Shown here in pieces: positions 1-8,289 of a stretch of 64,000 nucleotides of DNA. The translations under genes were made by a program, and so were the position numbers. How positions within the stretch are numbered: the first letter of the stretch is position 1; each line of letters begins with the position of its first letter. The notes under the pieces were generated by a model, which was given only the letters and a program-made list of their open reading frames with translations, had not been told where the DNA came from and ran no database searches. The stretch is from Palsa-295 sp963785585 (GTDB taxonomy: Bacteria; Acidobacteriota; Terriglobia; Acidiferrales; UBA7541), in assembly GCA_963785585.1 (NCBI GenBank), contig CAWAVW010000003.1:186001-250000 (forward strand), in the 5' to 3' direction.

Positions 1-67
1 ATCGTCCCGAACCGTTGCATCTGCGCGACTTCGTATTGACCCGCGCCTCGCAGTTTGCCATCATCGC

Positions 68-925
68 TTGCAGCGCTTCATCAATGGCAGCGCTGCAACG
101 GGGGAGCCTCGTATTTCGTTTCGCGTATCCATCTTAGCGTCGGGCAGCACGGGCAATTGCACTTTGCTCGAATCCGGATGCACCACTCTCCTCGTTGACG
201 CCGGGCTCGGCAAAAAAGAAATGCTGCGGCGGTTCGAAGCTCTCGGCCGCTCTCGCCCCGAACATCTCGACGGAATCCTTCTCACGCACGAACACAGCGA
301 CCATTCGAACGGCCTCGCCCAGCTCTCGCGCGATTGGGACTGTCCCGCGTACCTCACCGAGCCGGCGCACCGCGAAATCAAGAAGATGTTCGAAGATGGT
401 CCGAAATCGAAACTCCATCGCGTCGAATACATTCGTCCCGGCATTAAATTTGTCATCGGCGATATTGAAATCACTGCATTCTCGATTCCGCACGATGCTG
501 CCGACCCCGTCGGGTATGCCTTTCGCGCCAACGGCAAGAAAGTCGCCATCGTCACCGATCTGGGCTATATGCCCGAACTCGTGAAGCACCACCTGCGGGA
601 AGCCGATTTCCTGATACTCGAATCGAATCATGACCTCGAAATGTTGAAGGTCGGACCGTACCCCTGGTACATCAAGCAGCGCGTGATGAGCCGTACGGGC
701 CATCTTTCCAACACCATCGTCAGCGAATTCCTCGCCGACTCCGAACTGTTCGACGCGCGCGCGCGCCATCTCGTTCTCGCTCACATTTCCGAACAGAACA
801 ACACTCCGGACCTTGCTCGCATTTCCGCCGAAGAAGCACTAAACCGTCGCTCGAGCGAATACGCCTTCCGCGGCACGCTGCACGTCGCCTCGCAGCGCGT
901 CCCCCTCGGCCCCTTCGACCTCTAG
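68..925 (+). CDS. MBL-fold metallo-hydrolase, YycJ/WalJ-like
   Basis: Metallo-beta-lactamase fold hydrolase of the YycJ/WalJ type, probably a zinc-dependent nuclease or phosphodiesterase in the cytoplasm. The opening strand SILASGSTGN and the metal motif THEHSDH (near residue 80) are characteristic, and the later segments SIPHDAADPVGY and ESNHDLEML fit the remaining metal-binding positions. Length (285 aa) is usual for the family. The start is uncertain. The TTG at 68 gives a 19-residue extension before the conserved strand, and the frame is open back to the window edge. An ATT at 113 sits behind a purine-rich GGGGGAG and would start almost at the family N-terminus. Biological substrate cannot be read from sequence. 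Confidence 0.85.
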   Translation: MQRFINGSAATGEPRISFRVSILASGSTGNCTLLESGCTTLLVDAGLGKKEMLRRFEALGRSRPEHLDGILLTHEHSDHSNGLAQLSRDWDCPAYLTEPAHREIKKMFEDGPKSKLHRVEYIRPGIKFVIGDIEITAFSIPHDAADPVGYAFRANGKKVAIVTDLGYMPELVKHHLREADFLILESNHDLEMLKVGPYPWYIKQRVMSRTGHLSNTIVSEFLADSELFDARARHLVLAHISEQNNTPDLARISAEEALNRRSSEYAFRGTLHVASQRVPLGPFDL

Positions 926-1099
926 TTGCGCAATTCCGTGCCGTCCTCTCGCTCTATTCGTGCCTTCTGTGCCTCCCTGCGTCCTCCGTGGCCAATTTTT
1001 TAACTTCGTTTTTCGCAGCCCCAGCGCATTGTCCTCGCTTCTGAATCCATCTCGATTTCAGTTATCATGGTTTGTACAACACACCGAAGGGAGCCACGC

Positions 1100-2422
1100 T
1101 TGATTTCACGCTATACCCGCCCGGAAATGGGCCATGTCTGGAGTGAGCAAAACCGTTTTCAGAAGTGGCTGGAAGTCGAGCTGGCCGCCACCGAAACTCT
1201 CGCCGAAGCCGGCATTGTCCCGAAAGCCGCCGCCGCGAAACTTCGTGAGCGCGCCAAGGTGGACGTGGCCCGCATCAACGAAATTGAAAACAAAGTCCGC
1301 CACGACGTCATCGCCTTCACGATCGCCGTTCAGGAATCCGTTGGCGATCCGGAAGCTGCACGTTGGCTGCACTACGGCCTCACCTCGAACGACGTTGTGG
1401 ACACCTCGCAAGCGCTTCTGATTCGCGAAGCTTCGCAACTCATCGAGCAGAAAATTGATGCCATGGGCGCGATTCTCGAAAAGCGGGCCTGGGAGTTTAA
1501 AGACACTCCGGAAATCGGCCGCACGCACGGCATTCACGCCGAGCCGATCACCTTCGGCCTGAAAGTCGCCAACTGGTACGCCGAAAATCGACGCGACGCT
1601 GCTCGCTTCGCTCTGGCAGCCCGACAGATCGCGGTGGGGAAGATTTCAGGCGCCGTCGGCACTTGCACTCATCTGGGCCCTGAAATCGAGCAGAAAATCT
1701 GCGCGCGACTCGGCCTGGCCACCGCGCCGATCACTTCACAGGTGATCGAACGCGACCGCCACGCTCAATATCTCTCGACGCTGGCCATCGTCGCCGCGTC
1801 GCTCGAACGGATCGCCCTCGAAGTTCGCCATCTGCAGCGCACCGAAGTTCGCGAACTGGAAGAACCTTTCGGCGGCGAACAGCGCGGTAGTTCCGCCATG
1901 CCCCACAAGCGCAACCCGGTGTCGAGCGAACAGATTTGCGGACTGGCGCGTGTCGTGCGCGCCAACGCGTCAGCCTCGATGGAAAATATCGCTCTGTGGC
2001 ACGAACGCGACATTTCCCACAGCTCCGTCGAACGCGTGATCCTGCCGGACTCGACCATCCTGGTCGATTACATGCTCTATCGCACCACCGAAATCGTCGC
2101 CAACATGAAGGTCTTCCCGGAACGGATGAAGCGCAATCTGGACGCAACCCAGGGCCTGGTCTTTTCCGGCCAGCTTCTGCAGGACCTCGTCGAACACGGA
2201 GCGCCACGGGAAGACGCCTACAAATGGGTGCAGGCCCACGCCATGGCCGCCTGGGAATCGGAATCGAGCTTTTACGACCGCATCGCCGCGGACTCCAACA
2301 TCCATAAATTCCTGGACAAAAAAGCCCTCGACCATACGTTCGACTTGCAGCGACAGCTTCGCGCTGTGAATGCGATTTTCGATCGTGTGTTCGGCGAGAA
2401 GAAAAAGTCGGCAAATTCCTAG
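1100..2422 (+). CDS. purB: Adenylosuccinate lyase
   Basis: Adenylosuccinate lyase of the fumarase/aspartase superfamily. It releases fumarate from SAICAR and from adenylosuccinate in purine synthesis. The superfamily signature is GSSAMPHKRNP, and TSNDVVDTSQ and GRTHGIHAEP carry the conserved active-site segments. The 440-residue length is close to the usual 430-450. I place the start at the TTG at 1100 because GAAGGGAG ends 6 bases before it and the protein then opens with ISRYTRPEM, the usual N-terminus. The ATG at 1067 would add 11 unconserved residues. It lies alone between two unrelated genes with no other pur gene in view. Confidence 0.95.
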   Translation: MISRYTRPEMGHVWSEQNRFQKWLEVELAATETLAEAGIVPKAAAAKLRERAKVDVARINEIENKVRHDVIAFTIAVQESVGDPEAARWLHYGLTSNDVVDTSQALLIREASQLIEQKIDAMGAILEKRAWEFKDTPEIGRTHGIHAEPITFGLKVANWYAENRRDAARFALAARQIAVGKISGAVGTCTHLGPEIEQKICARLGLATAPITSQVIERDRHAQYLSTLAIVAASLERIALEVRHLQRTEVRELEEPFGGEQRGSSAMPHKRNPVSSEQICGLARVVRANASASMENIALWHERDISHSSVERVILPDSTILVDYMLYRTTEIVANMKVFPERMKRNLDATQGLVFSGQLLQDLVEHGAPREDAYKWVQAHAMAAWESESSFYDRIAADSNIHKFLDKKALDHTFDLQRQLRAVNAIFDRVFGEKKKSANS

Positions 2423-2488
2423 AGAAGTCCCGCCGCCGCTCGCGGCGCGAGCCGCAGGGCTGCCTGGCCAGGCGAAACTTGCTGCAAG

Positions 2489-4153
2489 CTATTGCGGCTT
2501 TGGGGCAGCCGGCACGTCGGGCGTCCGGGGCGAATTGCCTGGCGGCGCCGGGGTTCCGGGCTCGTCGGTAATCGGCGCCGAAGCTCCCAGGCGTACTTCG
2601 GAGGAAAATTTCCGGTAGTCGCTGTACCGGTCGATCTCGTTCTGCTTGAACTTCACAAACGCGATCCGGGCCGACGCGTGCACTTCCGCGTACGATGGCA
2701 GCCACACTTCCTCGTTAATCCGCGCTTGCTCGAATACGAGATTCGACCCCTTCGAGAGCGAGCCGACGATGCCGCCGCCGATTTTCGCCGTATCGTTGAA
2801 CCGCGCTTCCAGGCGCGCCACGTCCCGCGCCTGCTCGTCCACCCAAACCACGCCTCCCAGCTTCTGAACGATTTTTTCCGCCAAGCTTTTTGGCTTGTAG
2901 TCCGGATTCGGCCCGAAGTCGAACACGATCACCTCGTGTCCTCGAAAGATTTCCCGGCGCGGGTTTGTAAACTGTTCGGCGCGCAGAAAATCGGAAATCT
3001 GTTCGTCTTGCTTTTCTTCCTCTTTGGCCTGTTTCTTCGGGTCGTTTGCCAGTTCCGCCTGCTTCTTTTTCAGCTCGTCAAATTCCTTGCTGAATCGCTC
3101 CTCTTCTTTTTTCTTTTCGTCGCCTTCCAGGGGCTTGCCGTCCTTCGCCAGCAACCGCCGTACTTCATTCTCGCCGACGTAATAAACGTCGTAGTCTCGC
3201 GTTTCGCGGCTGCTGGTCTGGCCATTCGAATCGACTTTTTCTTCCTCCACGTTCAGATGGCAGGTGTAGAGCTTCTGGATTTCCTCGATCGCTTTTTGAT
3301 TGCGATTCATGTCCCGCAACAACTGCCCGATTTCCGGCAGCGGACGCGTGTCCTCCCGCGGAAAGTTAAACGTCGCATCGCTCACCGGGGAATTGCTTTC
3401 CACCCTCGCGACGGAAATCCTGTACACCGCATCGCCGCGCCGGATCTCAATTCTTCGCGGCTCCTGGACTCCGTTCGAGGCTTGGTAATCGAAGTAATCG
3501 ATTTGCTCGGCCGATTGTTCCGCCCTACCGGGGACGGTTTCTCGCGTGATGAGGTGCGTCGCAGCGTCGAAAAACACGTCCCGCGTCACGCCCGGCCCAA
3601 AAGACAGCTCCATGTGATAAGCCTCATGTTCGTTGACGTCCTGCATTCCTACCAGCCGCGCGCCGATTTTATTGCGTTTCAGATTGAGCAGGCCCCCATT
3701 CAAATACCGCGCCGTCGCTTCCGCCGTATTCTCCTCCGCGCCTGTCAGCGTCTGCGGAGCGGCAGTGCCAATTTGCCTCCACGCAGACTTGCCGTTGTAC
3801 GCCGTCACCATGCGCGACCCTGCAATCAGAGTCTCGGAATAATATTGATTCGGCGCCTTTATGATGAGCGAATAGCTTCCGGTCGGCTCGGCATCGTCAT
3901 CGCTTGTCAACGTCGATTGAACTTGCACGCTCCCGGCAATCGTCAACGTCCGCACATGCGCCAGAGCCTTCGCGCCCCCCGCCGCCCGCACATATTCATC
4001 GATAATTTTCTGCGGAGACTGTCCGGTGCACGGAACCGCAAGGGACAAAAGCGAAATCAGCGTCGCGAATTGTAGCCATCGCGCAGCAGAGCCGGTAACA
4101 GGCCCGCTCCCACCGCCCGTGGATACACCCCCGCCGTTCGCATCGTTTTTCAT
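2489..4153 (-). CDS. Exported protein of unknown function
   Basis: A 554-residue exported protein that I do not recognise by name. The N-terminus is Gly/Ser-rich, followed by a hydrophobic stretch (about residues 26-44, ending PCTGQ) that reads as a signal peptide. The first half contains YVRAAGGAKALAHVRTLTI and alternating strands with Y-YSETLIAG and TRDVFFDAATHLI, resembling the beta-rich outer-membrane lipoprotein-sorting (LolA/LolB-like) fold common in acidobacterial exported proteins. The middle (about 340-410) is very rich in Lys and Glu and probably forms a coiled coil. The C-terminus is Pro-rich. It faces purB tail to tail and is followed on the same strand by efp, separated by a strong hairpin. 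Function is unknown; the LolA-like reading is inference. Confidence 0.75.
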   Translation of the reverse strand: MKNDANGGGVSTGGGSGPVTGSAARWLQFATLISLLSLAVPCTGQSPQKIIDEYVRAAGGAKALAHVRTLTIAGSVQVQSTLTSDDDAEPTGSYSLIIKAPNQYYSETLIAGSRMVTAYNGKSAWRQIGTAAPQTLTGAEENTAEATARYLNGGLLNLKRNKIGARLVGMQDVNEHEAYHMELSFGPGVTRDVFFDAATHLITRETVPGRAEQSAEQIDYFDYQASNGVQEPRRIEIRRGDAVYRISVARVESNSPVSDATFNFPREDTRPLPEIGQLLRDMNRNQKAIEEIQKLYTCHLNVEEEKVDSNGQTSSRETRDYDVYYVGENEVRRLLAKDGKPLEGDEKKKEEERFSKEFDELKKKQAELANDPKKQAKEEEKQDEQISDFLRAEQFTNPRREIFRGHEVIVFDFGPNPDYKPKSLAEKIVQKLGGVVWVDEQARDVARLEARFNDTAKIGGGIVGSLSKGSNLVFEQARINEEVWLPSYAEVHASARIAFVKFKQNEIDRYSDYRKFSSEVRLGASAPITDEPGTPAPPGNSPRTPDVPAAPKPQ

Positions 4154-4200
4154 GGTCGAAATCGATTGTACTGGATGGGCTGGCTGCTAAGGATGAACAT

Positions 4201-4237
4201 TCCCGCCCTGGCTGCGGATCCACTTGCCAGGGCGGGA
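4201..4237. repeat. 12-bp perfect inverted repeat between efp and the upstream gene
   Basis: TCCCGCCCTGGC (4201-4212) and its exact complement (4226-4237) enclose a 13-base loop. It lies just past the efp stop codon (efp runs leftwards) and before the 4153 gene. It would be a very stable RNA stem, but no T-run follows in either direction, so it is a weak candidate for an intrinsic terminator. An mRNA 3'-end stabiliser is the alternative. Confidence 0.6.
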
Positions 4238-4250
4238 CCACGCCGTGTTG

Positions 4251-4811
4251 TTACTGAATTCGCTGAATGTACCGTGCTTCCGAAGTATCCACCTTGATTT
4301 TGTCGCCGGTGCCCACAAACGGCGGGACGTTGACAATCAGTCCCGTTTCCAGCTTCGCCGGCTTCATCACCGCGCTGGCCGTCGCCTTCTGAATCGTCTG
4401 CTCGGTTTCCACCACGGTCAGGTCAACAGTATCGGGCACGAGCACCCCGATCGCTTTGTCGTCGTAATACTCGATCTTCACCGCTAGATTGGGAATCAGA
4501 TAATCCTTGCTGTCGCCCACGATGTCGTTGCCCAATTCGAGCTGTTCGTAATTCTCTGTGTTCATGAAATGGTGCGTGTCGCCGTCACTGTACAAATATT
4601 CAAACGGCAACTCATCCACCACCACTTTTTCCAGCGTTTCTTCCGCCCGGAACCGGAAGTCCATCATGTTGCCCGTGCGGATATTCCGCATTTTGGTCTG
4701 CATCGAACCGCGCTTGTTTCCTGGCGTCCGGTGATCCACGCTGTAAATCACGCACAGATCGTTTTCGAATTTGATGATCATCCCCGGACGCAGTTGGGTT
4801 GCCTTTATCAT
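4251..4811 (-). CDS. efp: Translation elongation factor P
   Basis: Elongation factor P, which binds between the P and E sites of ribosomes stalled on polyproline and promotes peptide bond formation. The 186-residue length, the N-terminal KOW-like domain (MIKATQLRPGMII...) and two OB domains, ending with GDKIKVDTSEARYIQRIQ, match the family. The ATG at 4811 is preceded by AGGAGC at good spacing; the longer frame would add 31 unrelated residues. The domain I loop reads TPGNKRGS: the tip position that is Lys34 in E. coli (PGKG) is Asn here, with Lys one residue later. No epmA/epmB, earP or ymfI-type modification gene is visible in the window. Confidence 0.95.
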   Translation of the reverse strand: MIKATQLRPGMIIKFENDLCVIYSVDHRTPGNKRGSMQTKMRNIRTGNMMDFRFRAEETLEKVVVDELPFEYLYSDGDTHHFMNTENYEQLELGNDIVGDSKDYLIPNLAVKIEYYDDKAIGVLVPDTVDLTVVETEQTIQKATASAVMKPAKLETGLIVNVPPFVGTGDKIKVDTSEARYIQRIQ

Positions 4812-4991
4812 TTCTTGCTCCTGAACTTTTGCGCGGTAATTCCCCGGAAGGGGTTTCGGTTGCCACGAAGCTCGGGCCAGGGGCCCACACTGCGGCGAAC
4901 GCACTGCGCTGAAGCCTCAATTATAACGGCCCCTCGCGCAGCCGGTCAATTCGCAAGCCAACGGGTAAGCCTGTTCAGACCCCGGAAGGCA

Positions 4992-6704
4992 CTACTTGCC
5001 GGTGTACGCCACTCGCCAGATCGCGTTGGAACCATCGTCGGTAACCAGCAGCGATCCGTCGGTGGCCACCGTCACACCCACCGGACGACCCCATACGTTT
5101 CCTTCGGGCGTTACGAAGCCGGTCATAAAATCCTCAAACTCGCCGGTTGCTTTACCCGTCTGGTGCAGCGGCACACGAATCAGTTCGTAGCCGCCGCGGA
5201 TGAATTTGTTCCAGGAACCGTGCTCGGCCGCGAAGATGTCGCCGGCATATTCGGCAGGGAACTGCTTGCCGTTGTAAAACGTAATTCCGAGCGATGCGAA
5301 ATGAGGCTGTAAGACAACGTCCGGCGTGATTACTTTTCCCTGCAATTCGGGATGCGCTCCCAAGTGACGCGGGTCCTGATGTCCGCCCATATACCACCAC
5401 GGCCAGCCGTAGAACCCACCCGGTTCCACATGCGTGATGTAGTCCGGCACCAGGTTATCGCCCAGTCCGTCGCGCTCGTTCACGGAAACCCACAGCTCGC
5501 CGGTTTTCGGATCGATCGCCGCGCCGCCTCCCCCATTCCGGATTCCGTACGCATAAATGTTCATGCCGGAGCCGTCGGGATTGAACTCCAGCACGTCGGC
5601 GCGATTCAGTTCTGCCGGCGTCGTATCCGGATCATCCACGTTCGAAACGGAGCCCACCGGCACATACATCTTTTTCCCGTCCGGCGAGAAAACCACCGGC
5701 CGAGTCCAGTGGCCTCCGCCTCCCGGTAAATCCGCGATGTGCTCGGGAACGCCAGTGGCCTTCAGGTCGCCGTTCTTATACGGAAATCGCACGACCGCAT
5801 TCGTATTGCCGATATACACCCACTTCGGATCGGGACCCGGCGGATAAAACGCAATTCCGTAAGGTCGATTCAAGCCTGTCGCATACGTTGCCACCAACTC
5901 CGGTTTTCCATCGGACGTGATGCCGCGTGCGATCTTCACGTTCCCCGGACCGCTTTCCGCGAAGAAATAATCTCCATTGGGCGCGGTTACGATACTTCGC
6001 GGCTCTTCGATTCCGGTCGCAATGTACTGTTCGACCTTGAATCCCGCCGGAACCTTTGGCCACGCGCCATCCGGTCGCGCGATCACTCTCGGTCCATTGT
6101 TCGCCGACTTGGTGGCAAAAGGCGCCGGCAAGTCCGCCAGCGTGATTTTGTGGATGGTGCCTGGGCTCTCGGTTCGATAATCAAGGAACGGAGCCTTCGG
6201 CATCGGCGCGTTGGCCACGCTGGAGGCAGCGTCGGCCTTATCCGGCGCGCTTGGTTTCGCCGGAGTCGCCGCCGAAACCGCGGCTTTCGGCGCGTTGATC
6301 GTCTTCAGAAACGTCACCAGTTGCCAACGCTGATTTTCCGGCAGTGTATCCCACGCGGGCATTCCATCGCCCGGCGCTCCGTTCGTTATGAACCAGAAAA
6401 GCTCTCCGTCCGTCACCGTCTGCGTGGGCCCTTTCGCCAACGCGGGAATATTCGCCATACCCTGTGCCTTCGTGCCATGGCACAGCACGCATTTCTGCTG
6501 ATAAATTGCAGCACCCGCCGCGGCCGCCTCCGGCTTGCGTCCCATGGGGTTTTTCAGCTTCTTTTCGCTCGCTGGGGCGTTATGAAAATCCGCATTCTGC
6601 GCTTGTGCCGCGCCATACTCTCCCATTCCGGCGGCGCCGAAAAACACAAGCAACCCAAACGAAACTCGCATTGCCGCTCGCTGCAAACTCTTTCGCGTCC
6701 GCAT
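4992..6704 (-). CDS. Cytochrome c - sorbosone dehydrogenase-like fusion, exported
   Basis: A 570-residue periplasmic protein. After a signal peptide (about 1-35) comes a class I cytochrome c domain (about 60-140) with the haem motif CVLCH and the axial Met segment DGMPAW, then an Ala/Pro-rich linker. From about residue 215 a six-bladed propeller of the L-sorbosone/glucose dehydrogenase family follows (FKVEQYIATGIEEPRS, then repeated PNGDYFFAESG-like blades; RPYGIAFYPPG; VSVNERDGLGDN; GGFYGWPWWYMGG). Such enzymes oxidise sugars or aldoses with PQQ and pass electrons to cytochromes, so fusion to cytochrome c is coherent. The substrate is unknown. The next gene on this strand, a MetX-like hydrolase, starts 140 bases upstream and may be co-transcribed. 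Confidence 0.85.
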   Translation of the reverse strand: MRTRKSLQRAAMRVSFGLLVFFGAAGMGEYGAAQAQNADFHNAPASEKKLKNPMGRKPEAAAAGAAIYQQKCVLCHGTKAQGMANIPALAKGPTQTVTDGELFWFITNGAPGDGMPAWDTLPENQRWQLVTFLKTINAPKAAVSAATPAKPSAPDKADAASSVANAPMPKAPFLDYRTESPGTIHKITLADLPAPFATKSANNGPRVIARPDGAWPKVPAGFKVEQYIATGIEEPRSIVTAPNGDYFFAESGPGNVKIARGITSDGKPELVATYATGLNRPYGIAFYPPGPDPKWVYIGNTNAVVRFPYKNGDLKATGVPEHIADLPGGGGHWTRPVVFSPDGKKMYVPVGSVSNVDDPDTTPAELNRADVLEFNPDGSGMNIYAYGIRNGGGGAAIDPKTGELWVSVNERDGLGDNLVPDYITHVEPGGFYGWPWWYMGGHQDPRHLGAHPELQGKVITPDVVLQPHFASLGITFYNGKQFPAEYAGDIFAAEHGSWNKFIRGGYELIRVPLHQTGKATGEFEDFMTGFVTPEGNVWGRPVGVTVATDGSLLVTDDGSNAIWRVAYTGK

Positions 6705-6845
6705 CTCTACTTCCTCCGTCCTCGGAACTCCCGCGCTTCTCTTCCTGAAATCACGGCGCTCGCCGCACCCATTCTACTTCCACAAAAGCGAGGCACGCAC
6801 GAACGATTTCTAGCCAGCCGGGCGGCTTTCTATCGTTCCGGCTTT

Positions 6846-7952
6846 TCAATTGCCCAATTTTGGTGCCGCGTTTTTGTTCAGCCATTCCCGCATTTTTGGT
6901 CCCCATACCGCAATCGTTCGAAACAATCCGCCGTGGCCGAATTCGAACCCTTCCGCAATTTCCAGGTACGTGGCGTCCTTCAGCCGCTCCGCCGCGGCTT
7001 TTGCGTCGCCCAACTCCCTCGGCACCGCCAAATCTCCGGCCATATTGATCATCAGCACCGGCACATGAATTCGATCGAGTTGGCGCCACGCGTCGAACCC
7101 GTCATTCATCCTCACCTGGTAGATGAAATCGTTGGCGTCCGGATTCGCCGAAGCCTCGATGCTTTCAACCGCCTTCTGCGCCGCTTCCCGCGTTGGATAT
7201 TCCTGCTGCAAACTGCCTGCCCCACTTAACAATAGGCCGTAAACCCGCTGCGCCAGCTGCACGCTCTTGGGATTCGTTTTGTAATTTCCATCTTCGAACG
7301 CCGGATCATTCCGGATAATCGCTTCGGGCAGCAGGTCGATCATGGCCCTTCTGCCGGCGTTTGGTTTCGGCGAAGAAATCATGGGCACCAGCGCATCCAT
7401 GAAATCCGGGAACTGGACTCCCCACTGCCACGTCCTTCGCCCGCCGAGCGAAACTCCCGCCACCACCGCCAGATGATGCACGCCGAGGCTCTCAACCAAC
7501 TCCTTCTCGGCGGCGGCTGCATCCTCCAAGTCGTAGTGCGGAAATTTCTGCCGCAAGCCATCGCTTGGCCTGGAAGATTTTCCGGAGCCAATCGCATCCG
7601 GCGCGATGACGTAATAGATGGTCGAATCGAGAGCCCCGCCCGGTCCGAGCAGGTGATTGGACGCGTCCGCCGTGCCGTTCGTTCCCCCGAAGTTGATGCC
7701 CGCGCCACCCGTCCCGTGCAGCAGCAGCGCGGCGTTCACCACTTCACCCGCCGCATTTTTCTTCGGTGTGCCCCACGTCGCATAGTGAATGCGCAATTCC
7801 GGCATTACTTCGCCGCCGTGAAAGTGAAAATTATGAATGGCGAAATCGCCCTGTGTGGACGCGATGCTGCCCGCACCCTGCGGACCTCCCCACAACACGC
7901 CCGCCAAGACCGCCAACAACCCGATCGCTACGGCTGCCCGTACACTTTTCAT
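6846..7952 (-). CDS. Exported alpha/beta hydrolase, MetX (homoserine acetyltransferase)-like
   Basis: Alpha/beta hydrolase of the homoserine O-acetyltransferase superfamily, 368 residues. The N-terminus (KSVRAAVAIGLLAVLAGVLWGG) is a signal peptide, so this is not a cytoplasmic MetX. Family features: NAALLLHGTGG near the oxyanion region, the nucleophile elbow GVSLGG, then MDALVPMISSP, and the late acid/His region around MINMAGDLAVPRE and GFEFGHGGLF. The ATG at 7952 lies 7 bases after AGGAGG; an in-frame ATG two codons earlier directly abuts the same site. A second, equally long homologue lies at 36132-37238. Probably an exported esterase or acyltransferase; substrate unknown. Confidence 0.82.
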   Translation of the reverse strand: MKSVRAAVAIGLLAVLAGVLWGGPQGAGSIASTQGDFAIHNFHFHGGEVMPELRIHYATWGTPKKNAAGEVVNAALLLHGTGGAGINFGGTNGTADASNHLLGPGGALDSTIYYVIAPDAIGSGKSSRPSDGLRQKFPHYDLEDAAAAEKELVESLGVHHLAVVAGVSLGGRRTWQWGVQFPDFMDALVPMISSPKPNAGRRAMIDLLPEAIIRNDPAFEDGNYKTNPKSVQLAQRVYGLLLSGAGSLQQEYPTREAAQKAVESIEASANPDANDFIYQVRMNDGFDAWRQLDRIHVPVLMINMAGDLAVPRELGDAKAAAERLKDATYLEIAEGFEFGHGGLFRTIAVWGPKMREWLNKNAAPKLGN

Positions 7953-8289
7953 CGCCATACCTCCTGCTATTTTCGCACCGAGTGTAACTCCCCCCGCCAC
8001 TTTGCCGCGCTAGTAACCAACTAGGCTCAAAACGCCCTAAAATCGCGGTTTTTACGATTTGATTCGTATTTTCCTGCAAGCTGTGCTATCGTGTTGTCGC
8101 GCTAAATACTTCGGTTGTGTTGTGCGGTCCCTCTGGACAAGACGTTCACCTGAGAATACCCGCCATCAGTAAGCTCCGTCCGTCATTCAGCGTAATTTAA
8201 AAAAAAGACTGGCAACGCAGGTTGCTGTGTCGCGCACCAGTGTGTGTCCGCGCCGCCACCGCTCCGCCAATTCAAAGGTAAAACACCAG
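7953..8289. other. Divergent intergenic region and long leader of the helicase gene
   Basis: 337 bases without a convincing gene between the MetX-like hydrolase (leftward) and the DEAD-box helicase (rightward). It contains an extended -10-like TGCTATCGT at 8084-8092, an A-run near 8200-8208 and a small stem GCAAC-GCAG-GTTGC at 8212-8225. If transcription starts near 8100, the helicase mRNA has a leader of about 190 bases, which fits the long regulated leaders known for cold-shock DEAD-box helicase genes. The promoter assignment is weak. Confidence 0.4.

Noticed and set aside
1731..2705. 324-residue Arg-rich minus-strand frame
   Set aside because: Shadow of purB; it also crosses the intergenic region with no change in composition and has no motif.
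2492..4075. 527-residue open frame on the plus strand
   Set aside because: It is antisense to the exported protein gene at 2489-4153 and is rich in Arg and Leu, as expected for the opposite strand; no ribosome site.
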